From Domibacillus epiphyticus (lineage in GTDB: Bacteria > Bacillota > Bacilli > Bacillales > Domibacillaceae), in assembly GCF_001975785.1 (NCBI RefSeq), contig NZ_MSFI01000021.1, positions 1-64,000 on the forward strand: a stretch of DNA of 64,000 nt. The letters run 5' to 3'. This document shows positions 1 to 7,077 of this stretch, one piece after another. Position 1 is the first letter of the stretch, and every line of letters starts with the position of its first letter. The position numbers and the translations under genes are program-made. Below the pieces are notes generated by a model. It made no database searches. It had not been told where the DNA came from and was given only the letters and a program-made list of their open reading frames with translations.

Positions 1-20
1 TTGACGTTTTTATTGATTTT

Positions 21-39
21 GTTCAGTTTTCAAAGATCA
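21..39 (-). promoter_or_regulatory. rRNA operon leader element (boxA-like), operon lies left of the window
   Basis: Read on the minus strand this is TGATCTTTGAAAACTGAAC, the conserved element found shortly upstream of 16S or 23S genes in Bacillus rRNA operons and tied to antitermination and processing. Together with the strong tandem promoters further right on the same strand, it implies that an rRNA operon begins just beyond coordinate 1 and is transcribed leftward. The rRNA itself is not in the window, so this is inference from the leader. Confidence 0.7.
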
Positions 40-72
40 ATTTCATTCACCGTCATTATCGACAGCTAATTA

Positions 73-101
73 ATAATGTCATTATCGAAGATTAAAGTCA
101 A
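73..101 (-). promoter_or_regulatory. rrn promoter, proximal (TTGACT-17-CATTAT)
   Basis: On the minus strand, a -35 TTGACT at 101-96 and a -10 CATTAT at 78-73 are separated by 17 bases. It lies about 35 bases before the boxA-like element and is the gene-proximal member of a tandem set, as is usual for Bacillus rrn operons. Confidence 0.6.
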
Positions 102-198
102 CTACTTTATTCAATATTTATTATCTAGGAATAACTATTGTAACAAGGATAATTTATTCTCTTCAACTAATTAATATTCCTTTTAAAAGCAGGTTAAC

Positions 199-227
199 AA
201 TATATCATATTTCAGATAATATGTCAA
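199..227 (-). promoter_or_regulatory. rrn promoter, middle (TTGACA-17-TATATT)
   Basis: On the minus strand a perfect -35 TTGACA (227-222) and a -10 TATATT (204-199) are 17 bases apart. This is a near-consensus sigma-A promoter reading toward the inferred rRNA operon. Confidence 0.65.
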
Positions 228-244
228 TAAGTTATTTGATTTAA

Positions 245-253
245 TTATCCACA
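245..253 (+). promoter_or_regulatory. Isolated DnaA-box match TTATCCACA
   Basis: A perfect TTATCCACA lies between the middle and distal rrn promoter candidates. It is a single site with no cluster around it, so it could be chance or a DnaA-responsive site in the rrn promoter region. No origin is inferred. Confidence 0.25.
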
Positions 254-308
254 AATAATTAACTATACCCGATTTTTCTGAAACCACCTTACTTAGCGGT
301 GGATTAAC

Positions 309-338
309 AATATAACACGCTACCGAATGGATAATCAA
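309..338 (-). promoter_or_regulatory. rrn promoter, distal candidate (TTGATT-18-TATATT)
   Basis: A third minus-strand -35/-10 pair lies at 338-333 and 314-309 with 18 bases between. The sequence around its -10 (TATATTGTTAA) repeats that of the middle promoter, suggesting a duplicated promoter unit. It is weaker than the other two. Confidence 0.4.
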
Positions 339-519
339 TAGTATTTCGATAAAAGATTTATTTACCAGTATCCAAGTTTTCTCTTCATCCAGATTATAAT
401 ATCTTTAACTAGTGATAAATTTTTTAATAGAAATACTAAATTGTTTCATTATATAAATGAAACAACTTTCAAATATATATTTTTTATATACTTGGAAGTT
501 CTGAAATACTATATACACT

Positions 520-548
520 AAGAGCAGTTGCTAAATGAACAACTGCTC
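520..548. terminator. Inverted repeat in the 340-800 intergenic stretch
   Basis: GAGCAGTTG and CAACTGCTC form a perfect nine-base stem around a short loop. The flanks are only weakly T-rich, so its role is uncertain. Apart from this and a small palindrome near 441-468, the 340-800 stretch shows no convincing gene. A 69-codon reading frame at 566-775 has no ribosome site and no recognisable similarity. Confidence 0.35.
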
Positions 549-801
549 CGTTTACGTGTTTCTTCTTGACGTGGAGTTCTATATATAATGAAGAAAAAGA
601 TATTCTTCCTGGAACGGAAGAGAATGAAACAATGATAGAAATGACCTATTCGAGAAAGAAACCTGCCTCGTTTTATCTCATATTAAGCAATATTCAATTA
701 AAGTTAAGGCATGGCAGCAGGTGCAAGAAGGAACCCCATTGGCTAGTAGGGAATTCCGGAAGTACTATAACTTAAAACTACCAAAATTATTATAATAGTA
801 T

Positions 802-830
802 TAATCCCTACTCACAACGAGTAGGGATTA
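802..830 (-). terminator. Stem-loop after the chemoreceptor gene
   Basis: TAATCCCTACTC and GAGTAGGGATTA form a perfect 12-base stem with a five-base loop, directly downstream of the minus-strand chemoreceptor stop codon. The following minus-strand bases are A/T rich, consistent with an intrinsic terminator. Confidence 0.65.
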
Positions 831-834
831 TCTA

Positions 835-2565
835 TTATTTAAGTGTAAAGATTGAAACAGAGGTATTTAGATCTTCTGCAAGATTAGCAAGAGATTGAGA
901 TGTCGCAGCAGTTTCTTCACTAGCTGCAGCTGTTTCTTCGCTTGCTCCTGCAATACTTTCAATCGCACGCATCACTTCTGTTGATTGGGCCGATTGCAGC
1001 TCACTCGCTGATGCAATGCTATCAATGGAGCCCATGACCTCACTCGATTGTGCAGCCTGCTGTTCGCTTGCTGCGGCAATTTCCGCTACTTTTGAGTTCG
1101 CTTGTCCAACCATTTCATAAATAGAATCGAATGCTTCACCAGACTCTTTAGATGCGGATACGCCTTCGTTTACAGCTTTAACACTTAATGTCGTATTCTC
1201 TTGAATTCCTTTAATAAGGTCTGTGATTTCCTTTGTTGCCCCGCTGCTCTGCTCTGCTAGTTTACGAACCTCGTCTGCCACTACCGCAAAACCTTTACCT
1301 TGTTCACCTGCTCTTGCCGCTTCAATTGCCGCATTTAAAGCTAAAAGGTTGGTCTGGTTTGCGATATCGTTAATCACATTAATAATATTTCCAATTTTAC
1401 CTGCGTCCTCTTCTAATAAAGACATTTGATCCGTTAATTGTGTCATCCCATTAATCGACGACTGAATGACTGTACTGCCGTCTTTCGCTACATTTAATAG
1501 GGCTTCGGTTACTTCTGCCGTTTCTTCCGCATTTTTAGCAACAGAATCAATAGCATAGTTTAATTCATTAAACTGTTCTTTCATAAGTTGGGCGTCATCA
1601 GCTTGACTTTTCGCACTTGCCGAAATATCCCGGAACAATTCGGTAATTGTTTGTGCATCACTTGATTGAGTAGTTGCACTGCTTGCTACCTCTTCAGTCG
1701 TAGCAGAAATTTCTTGCGAAGCTGCTGATACACTTTCAGCAGAAGCCAGAATCCCGCCTACTGTTGTTCTTAAACTTAGTACCATATTATCAACGGATTT
1801 GGCTAGCTGTCCGACCTCGTCTTTTGTATCAATCTCCATTGTTTCACTAAGGTCACCATTTGCTACCTTGCCCACAACACCTACTACGCGTTTTAAAGGA
1901 CGGGAGATAATTTGAGAGATGATATACCCAAGTACAAAACTAAACAACACTGCTGCAATAACGATGATAATCGTAATCGTCCGGGAATTTTCGTATAATG
2001 CATTTGCATCCTTGCTCGATTTCTCTGCTAATTGAGTGTTGTATTCAATTAATTCTTTCAGAACGTTTTCAGCGTTATCCCCTGCTTCCTTGAATTCAGG
2101 AACTAATCTGTGGTAAGCTTTTTGATTGCCCTCATGAGCGTACTGGATCGCCTCATCCATCAAAACGTTATAATCATTCCATGCTATTTCAAACTCATCC
2201 AACAATTCCTTCTCTTTTTCAATAATAGTGGTGCCTTGGTATTTATTAATTTCCCCTTCTAATTCTTGTCTTAAATCATTAATTATTTGTTCCCGGTCTG
2301 ATTTTTGCTGCGGGGTTGTATCAGTAAAGTTCATATCACGGATGTTGACTCTCATCCGTTGATATAAAACCTGTGCACTTGATACGTGGTCAATCGGAAC
2401 GACTCTCTCTTCATACATAAACTTAAGCTCCTCATTGAGCTTATTCATGTTGTTCAAACCAAAGAATCCGATGAATGCTACTGCAATGGCCATTAAAGCA
2501 AACGATGAAATTAATTTTACAGACGTTTTCAAATTATAAAACCACTTCAAAATCCCATACCTCAT
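835..2565 (-). CDS. Methyl-accepting chemotaxis protein
   Basis: Transmembrane chemoreceptor of 576 residues that would signal to the CheA/CheW array. The N-terminus has a membrane segment at about residues 14-35. A helical extracellular region to about 195 resembles the four-helix-bundle MCP sensor (4HB_MCP). A second membrane segment at about 197-218 is followed by a HAMP domain (about 220-272) and a long methyl-accepting coiled coil. The signalling tip is recognisable in INDIANQTNLLALNAAIEAARAGE near residue 400. Near the C-terminus about 20 residues occur twice in tandem (SSEVMGSIDSIASASE then STEVMRAIESIAGASE), lengthening the coiled coil. No chemotaxis genes neighbour it and the ligand is unknown. 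Confidence 0.9.
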   Translation of the reverse strand: MRYGILKWFYNLKTSVKLISSFALMAIAVAFIGFFGLNNMNKLNEELKFMYEERVVPIDHVSSAQVLYQRMRVNIRDMNFTDTTPQQKSDREQIINDLRQELEGEINKYQGTTIIEKEKELLDEFEIAWNDYNVLMDEAIQYAHEGNQKAYHRLVPEFKEAGDNAENVLKELIEYNTQLAEKSSKDANALYENSRTITIIIVIAAVLFSFVLGYIISQIISRPLKRVVGVVGKVANGDLSETMEIDTKDEVGQLAKSVDNMVLSLRTTVGGILASAESVSAASQEISATTEEVASSATTQSSDAQTITELFRDISASAKSQADDAQLMKEQFNELNYAIDSVAKNAEETAEVTEALLNVAKDGSTVIQSSINGMTQLTDQMSLLEEDAGKIGNIINVINDIANQTNLLALNAAIEAARAGEQGKGFAVVADEVRKLAEQSSGATKEITDLIKGIQENTTLSVKAVNEGVSASKESGEAFDSIYEMVGQANSKVAEIAAASEQQAAQSSEVMGSIDSIASASELQSAQSTEVMRAIESIAGASEETAAASEETAATSQSLANLAEDLNTSVSIFTLK

Positions 2566-2758
2566 TCCTATATTATGTATTTCTTGTTGCTGATCCCATT
2601 TCTCTTAATATCGACAAATTTTTCATTTATTTCAGATCTAAAGAGGTGATTTTATACAGAAAATTTTACCAAATATCTGAAAGTCTGAAATTTCACTTAT
2701 GTAATAACATAATAAATACGAAAAGACGAGACTCTTAATTCACGTTTATTTCTCAAAT

Positions 2759-2910
2759 TTAATTCGAGAGACCTGCCTGGTTTCGCCAACTCAAAGCCGA
2801 TATGACTGCCTCTTCATATTGTTTTGCACCCAAAGCACAACATATATGCTTATGTTCAATCTTGTTTTTGGCAACTTGAATATACCCCAGATTCCTCTCC
2901 ACCTTTACTA
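2759..2910 (-). pseudogene. Relic of a YoaP-like GNAT acetyltransferase N-terminus
   Basis: In the roughly 520-base stretch between the chemoreceptor and the OsmC gene, the minus strand encodes about 49 residues containing KHICCALG. This resembles the N-terminal HICCAI motif of YoaP-type acetyltransferases in Bacillus. The frame stops after the following helix, and the rest of the domain and a clear start are missing. It is read as a decayed fragment; the assignment rests on one short motif. Nothing else is seen in the stretch. Confidence 0.35.
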
Positions 2911-3088
2911 AAGAATTGTTAACTGAAAAACCTTATTCATTTTTTACCTATATACACAAATATTCTATATAAATGATCCTATGTTTTCGAATTAACCAGA
3001 ATCCTCTGTATCACTTTTACCAGTTCACGTTTAAATTTCAGTACTGTGGAAAGAATAGATACGCATCAAAAAAAAGGAGGGCAAATCG

Positions 3089-3535
3089 ATGAACCTGAAG
3101 GACAAAATGACGTTTCACGTTATAGGAAAAACGCAAAAAATGAAAACGACTGTGAAATCGAAGCAGCATGAAATTATTATGGATGAACCTCCTCTTTTGG
3201 GTGGTAACGATGAAGGTCCAGATCCGCTTTCTTATCTTTTGGCTTCTTTGGCTGGTTGTGAAAATGTAATCGCTAATATGGTGGCACAGGAAATGAACTT
3301 TGACCTGCAGTCAATAAACTTTGATGTGAAAGGCCAACTTGATCCACGCGGAATTCGAGGTGAAGCAGGCGCACAAGTTACTTTCGAGAAAGTTTGGTTC
3401 AAAGTAAGTGTAGTAACAAGTGAACCTTCAGAAAGGCTAACGGAACTAAAAGAAAAGACAGATGCCCGCTGCCCTGTTCTTACAATGATTAGAGCTGCTG
3501 GGATTGAAATAGAAGTTGATTGGGAAAAAGCGTAG
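3089..3535 (+). CDS. OsmC/Ohr family protein
   Basis: A 148-residue protein of the OsmC family, which reduces organic hydroperoxides or binds small thiols through two conserved cysteines. Both are visible: LAGCENV near residue 56 and DARCPVL near 130, each in the expected context for this fold. The length is typical. The ATG follows a strong ribosome site (AAAGGAGG) with good spacing. It stands alone between a chemoreceptor and convergent genes and ends in a stem-loop. The sequence is closer to YhfA-like OsmC proteins than to Ohr, and the substrate is not predictable. Confidence 0.85.
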   Translation: MNLKDKMTFHVIGKTQKMKTTVKSKQHEIIMDEPPLLGGNDEGPDPLSYLLASLAGCENVIANMVAQEMNFDLQSINFDVKGQLDPRGIRGEAGAQVTFEKVWFKVSVVTSEPSERLTELKEKTDARCPVLTMIRAAGIEIEVDWEKA

Positions 3536-3566
3536 CAAAGGACCAAATTAACCCGATCAAGAGGTT

Positions 3567-3610
3567 ATCAGCAGCCTGACTTTAAACTTAAAAGCCAGAC
3601 TGCTGATTTT
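3567..3610. terminator. Bidirectional stem-loop terminator
   Basis: ATCAGCAGCCTGACTTT pairs with AAAGCCAGACTGCTGAT, with two mismatches, and is followed by TTTT. It sits between the convergent OsmC gene and a small minus-strand gene. Confidence 0.6.
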
Positions 3611-3623
3611 CCCCTTTGAAAAA

Positions 3624-3815
3624 TCACTTTTTAAAAGAAAACCATTTTATAAGGGGATGCTTATGATTATCAATTATTTTAAGTTCGTCTATCACAAGCT
3701 TTTCCTTATTATCCTCTACCCATTTTTTTAGTTCTTTTTTATCCTGGCATTGTGTATAATAGGTTTCTCCTCGCTTGCCTGCCGCATTCACAACAAACCT
3801 GCTGCTATTATTCAT
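3624..3815 (-). CDS. Small conserved hypothetical protein (63 aa)
   Basis: A small soluble, lysine-rich protein. A well-placed ribosome site (AAAGGCGGAG) lies six bases before the ATG, which supports real expression. A pattern of the type YYTQCQDKKELKKWVE followed by HPLIKWFSFKK resembles short uncharacterised Bacillus proteins, but no function is assigned. It is convergent with the OsmC gene and close to the broken ktr gene, from which it is probably separate. Confidence 0.6.
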   Translation of the reverse strand: MNNSSRFVVNAAGKRGETYYTQCQDKKELKKWVEDNKEKLVIDELKIIDNHKHPLIKWFSFKK

Positions 3816-3868
3816 ATTTCTCCGCCTTTAAAAATTTTAATTCTTCTATTATAAGATACTTCAAACTA

Positions 3869-4516
3869 TTATTTTGTCGTTTTTCGTATTATTCTACATT
3901 TGCAAATAACGACAAATTTTCCTTTTTGCCGATCACTACTGATTTGATTTGAAGGTGGGGACAAAATCATATCGCCATTTTGAATGATCGCAATAATACT
4001 GACATTGTAACGAGCCCTAAAAGTACCCAGTTCCCACAGACTTTTCTCTGTCACTGGAGGAGTCTTGATTTCCTCAAGATTGTAATCTTTTGAAAAATGA
4101 AATTCATTACGTTTAGTGATAGCAGATATGTGCAACTCGTCCACCCATATCTTTTTTCGGATAGACAATCCAATCCGCTCCAACTTTTTTAATACCTTTT
4201 CGTGTTGTTCATTTAAGGCTTTTGCAAACACTTTTTTTACCCCGAACTCCTTTAAAAGCAATACCGCTAGTATACTCGCCTGCATATTACCACCGATGGC
4301 GGCGATGACACAGTCACATGATCAATCCCAATCGATTTTAATGTTGCCTTTTCCGTTATCTGCCACTGCTCCGTGCGTAATATAAAGCTACGCATTTTCC
4401 ACTCGTTTTTCATTTTGATCAATCCCCAATAGTTCCTGACCGGCTCCATAATTATTCCTACTATGCTCGCCCCAATCCGTCCTAAACCAATCACTGCATA
4501 TTGTAGTTTTTTTCAT
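3869..4516 (-). pseudogene. Broken KtrA/KtrC-like RCK potassium-channel regulator
   Basis: Remnant of the cytoplasmic RCK subunit that gates KtrB-type potassium channels by binding nucleotide and c-di-AMP. Pieces are recognisable in different frames. The Rossmann start (VIGLGRIGASIVG) is one base out of frame with the MKKTT start codon at 4516. ATLKSIGIDHV follows. After another shift comes LLLKEFGVKKVFAKALNEQHEKVL. Last is a degraded RCK-C domain with GDMILSPPS. It lies just downstream of ktrB, in the operon position expected for a partner. At least two frameshifts and poor C-terminal conservation make a functional product unlikely. Confidence 0.75.
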
Positions 4517-4540
4517 CTCTCTGGCTCCTTACCATTCTGA

Positions 4541-5878
4541 TTATCCAATCATCATTTTTCCTTTTGGATAACGGAAAGGGTCCGGCCGTCGTCTTATAGC
4601 AATTGCGTACATAATGGTTAGCGGTCCGACTCTCCCAGCAAACATAGTAAAAATAATGAGCACCCGTCCTATAGGCGACAATTCAGGCGTTAACCCCATG
4701 GACAAACCAACCGTTGCAAAAGCAGAAGTCGCTTCAAACAAAATCATTAAAAAGTCTTTTCCCTCTTCCGTAATTGTCAGCAGCATGGTCATGATAATGA
4801 CAAGGAATAACCCGCTTACTGTTACCGTCAGCGCTTTGTAAATGGTGTCAAAAACAATACGCTGACGAAAGAACACAACATCTTCTTTCCCTTTAATCTG
4901 AGACCAGACAGTGCCCATTAATGTAGAGAAAGTGGTGGTTTTAATCCCGCCGCCAGTTGAGCCTGGAGAAGCCCCAATAAACATTAGAAATATGATCAAG
5001 AAAATGGTGGACTGAGTTAAATCCGGTATATTCAATGTATTGGAACCGGCAGTTCTTGGGGTAACCGATTGAAACAACGAAGCCAATATTTTTCCAGAAT
5101 AGGATAATGGCTGCAGCGTTTTGGGATTTCCAAACTCCAATAAAAAAATCAACATCGTCCCACCCACTGTTAACACGAAGCTCGTGACCAAGACGACTTT
5201 CGCATGCAGTGATAAACGGTGGGTTTCACGGTATTCAAACACTTCATTCATGACAATAAAACCGATCCCTCCTAATAAAATGAGGGCGCAAACCGTTAAG
5301 GTGACGATCGGATCTTCTGCATAAGGGGTTAAGCTTCGAAATTCACCCATTAAGTCAAAACCTGCATTATTAAAATTCGAAATCGCATGGAAAAAACCGT
5401 AATAAATCGCTTTTCCAATTGGCATATCAAACGAAAAGCGAAAAGATAATAAGATCCCTCCGATTATTTCAATGACTGCCGTAAAAATTAAAATTCTTTT
5501 GGCTAACCGGACAATCCCTTCCATTGATATGTTATTTAACGATTCACGAAGAACCAGTCGTTCTTTTAATGAAATTCTTTTTCCTAAAACAAAAGCAACG
5601 AGCGTTGCAAACGTCATAAATCCTAATCCGCCAATTTGGATTAATGATAAAATGACAAGTTGTCCAAATTTTGTAAATGTTGTGCCGGTGTCCACTATGA
5701 CCAGGCCTGTAACACAGGTGGCGGAAGTAGAAGTAAATAATGCATTTAAAAAAGACAAGCCATTTCCGTCAACTGTTGCAATAGGGAGCGTCAACAAGAA
5801 TGCCCCGATCATGATAATAGCCGCAAAGCCTAAAACAAGAATCTTTGGAGGATCTATAAATTTCATGATTTTTTTCAT
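4541..5878 (-). CDS. ktrB: Potassium uptake channel subunit KtrB (TrkH/Ktr family)
   Basis: Membrane subunit of the Ktr potassium uptake system, 445 residues from the chosen start, matching the usual KtrB length. An ATG at 5878 preceded by AAAGGCGGAAGG is preferred over upstream codons. The frame does continue upstream, but without a ribosome site. It has four repeats of the M1-P-M2 fold with filter-like segments such as SATCVTGLVI, NFNNAGFD, PGSTGGGIKTTT and SAFATVGLS. A c-di-AMP riboswitch lies upstream, as for ktr genes in Bacillus. The regulatory partner directly downstream is frameshifted, so this subunit must work alone, borrow another RCK protein, or be on its way to loss. Confidence 0.9.
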   Translation of the reverse strand: MKKIMKFIDPPKILVLGFAAIIMIGAFLLTLPIATVDGNGLSFLNALFTSTSATCVTGLVIVDTGTTFTKFGQLVILSLIQIGGLGFMTFATLVAFVLGKRISLKERLVLRESLNNISMEGIVRLAKRILIFTAVIEIIGGILLSFRFSFDMPIGKAIYYGFFHAISNFNNAGFDLMGEFRSLTPYAEDPIVTLTVCALILLGGIGFIVMNEVFEYRETHRLSLHAKVVLVTSFVLTVGGTMLIFLLEFGNPKTLQPLSYSGKILASLFQSVTPRTAGSNTLNIPDLTQSTIFLIIFLMFIGASPGSTGGGIKTTTFSTLMGTVWSQIKGKEDVVFFRQRIVFDTIYKALTVTVSGLFLVIIMTMLLTITEEGKDFLMILFEATSAFATVGLSMGLTPELSPIGRVLIIFTMFAGRVGPLTIMYAIAIRRRPDPFRYPKGKMMIG

Positions 5879-5971
5879 TTTTATCCTTCCGCCTTTTAAT
5901 AAAATGAAATAAGCAACTACATCTTCAACAGCACTTTTCGAATCCCTAATCCTCTCATTTTGAAAACAAAA

Positions 5972-6050
5972 AGACCAATGACGTTTTTTCTCCGCACAAA
6001 ACAAAGGACACGTTGTCCTGTTTTGATTGAGAAAAAGACATCATTGGTCT
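5972..6050 (-). terminator. Second nested stem-loop in the ktrB leader
   Basis: On the minus strand AGACCAATGA (6050-6041) is exactly complementary to TCATTGGTCT (5981-5972), and the latter is followed at once by TTTTTG. Between them lies an inner hairpin (ACAGGACA / TGTCCT). The arrangement looks like a further intrinsic terminator or attenuator between the riboswitch terminator and ktrB. No activity can be shown from sequence alone. Confidence 0.45.
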
Positions 6051-6198
6051 ACGTAACGCCCAGCTAGCATCTCTGCTCTCTTTGCGTTCTGCCTCCCATA
6101 TGCTTTTTCAAAATAGGCAAAATGAAAAAGACCTATTATTCTTTCAAGCTGCCTGTTTCCGCCGCGTTATTAACGCAACAAAAAAAAGCCCCCTGAAT

Positions 6199-6220
6199 AA
6201 AGGTGGTCTTTAGACCTCCT
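6199..6220 (-). terminator. Intrinsic terminator of the c-di-AMP riboswitch
   Basis: On the minus strand AAGGAGGTCT and AGACCACCTT pair, followed within a dozen bases by GGGGGC and a run of eight T. It directly follows the aptamer and is the probable expression platform. Confidence 0.75.
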
Positions 6221-6225
6221 TCGCT

Positions 6226-6356
6226 TTAGCCGACGAAGTTAGCTGACGGGCAGGATGGCGAAAGAGTGCTCTCATCCCTTCTACAAAACTGTAGAATTAG
6301 CCCCAAAAAAATTGGGTCCTCCGTTCCCGATGACGGGACTAGGCCGAGATATGTAG
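6226..6356 (-). ncRNA. c-di-AMP riboswitch (ydaO/yuaA class) upstream of ktrB
   Basis: The minus strand carries hallmarks of the ydaO-yuaA aptamer in order: CGGGAACGGAGGACCCAA, then TTGGGGCTAATTC, then GGGATGAGAGC, then CCGTCAGCTAACTTCGTCGG. This class binds cyclic di-AMP and usually turns off potassium import or osmolyte genes when the ligand is high. Its location before ktrB fits the known linkage to yuaA (ktrA) in Bacillus. A terminator follows immediately. Confidence 0.9.
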
Positions 6357-6409
6357 TTGCTGATGGAATTTATTTTACTCCGGTCTATTTTTCATGTCAA
6401 CACTAGTTT

Positions 6410-6775
6410 TCAATCCAGCATTTTCTCCAAATTGCGATCAATAATAAACACTTCGATTCGCTCACCTGTTTTCGTACTCATGTCGCTATGACTTGATAGC
6501 ACCTTGCATTTTGTGTGCTTTTCGACAATCTCTTCAAACTGTTTACTGTACATTTCCCTGAGGACCTGACGCATTTGTTTGACAAGTTTCCTGCCGTCTT
6601 GGCGGCTGACTAAATGTTTTTCTTCAACGGTCATCACTCCTTTGAAACGGGCAATAACCATATCTTGAACAATATATGTTTTGGTTTCCTGAGGACCGCG
6701 TCCAATTAACTCTCGCTGTAATTTAATTAATGCTTCACTCAACTCTGATTCCAGTTTTTTCTTATTCACCGTCAT
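6410..6775 (-). CDS. MpsC-family (DUF2294) protein, YbcI-like
   Basis: A 121-residue soluble protein of the DUF2294/MpsC family. The family occurs in Bacillus and Staphylococcus, sometimes near MpsAB-type inorganic-carbon or sodium transport genes. Family features include RELIGRGPQETKTYIVQD near residues 20-37 and VLSSHSDMSTKTGE near residue 95. GGGGGC seven bases before the ATG serves as ribosome site. No mpsA or mpsB gene is visible nearby, so the role here cannot be deduced. It is transcribed in the same direction as ktrB but upstream of the riboswitch. Confidence 0.75.
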   Translation of the reverse strand: MTVNKKKLESELSEALIKLQRELIGRGPQETKTYIVQDMVIARFKGVMTVEEKHLVSRQDGRKLVKQMRQVLREMYSKQFEEIVEKHTKCKVLSSHSDMSTKTGERIEVFIIDRNLEKMLD

Positions 6776-7004
6776 TTTTTTGCCCCCTTTATTTAAAAAA
6801 TACAGACTGTGCGAGTTATCATACTTTGAAATAAAAGGGTTTGTAAAGTATATATATGTTATTTTGGTCTTTTCCTCGTCTGATCATAAAAATGATCACA
6901 GATAATTGTTAAAATTAAAACGTCGGATATTCCTCTCTTCGCGCAAAAAAGAAGCTTGATCCCCTTTTTCTCTTTTGTGTTGATCGTTTCCCATGCATTT
7001 CTTC

Positions 7005-7026
7005 TTGACACCGCATTTTGTGTCAA
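7005..7026. repeat. Perfect inverted repeat in the 6776-7077 gap
   Basis: TTGACAC and GTGTCAA flank eight bases. No T-run follows on either strand, so this is weak as a terminator; it could be a regulator site. The rest of the 300-base gap shows only AT-rich sequence with a small TGATCA repeat near 6890-6905. Confidence 0.3.
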
Positions 7027-7077
7027 TAATTAGATTACTTTTCTTCTGTTTATTCATTTTTAATTAACAAACTCCCA

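Noticed and set aside
245-253. DnaA box at the left as part of a chromosomal origin
   Set aside because: Only one box, no cluster, no dnaA or dnaN gene in reach; kept as an isolated match.
566-775. 69-codon plus-strand frame near the left edge
   Set aside because: No ribosome site, unusual composition and no recognisable similarity; listed only as intergenic.
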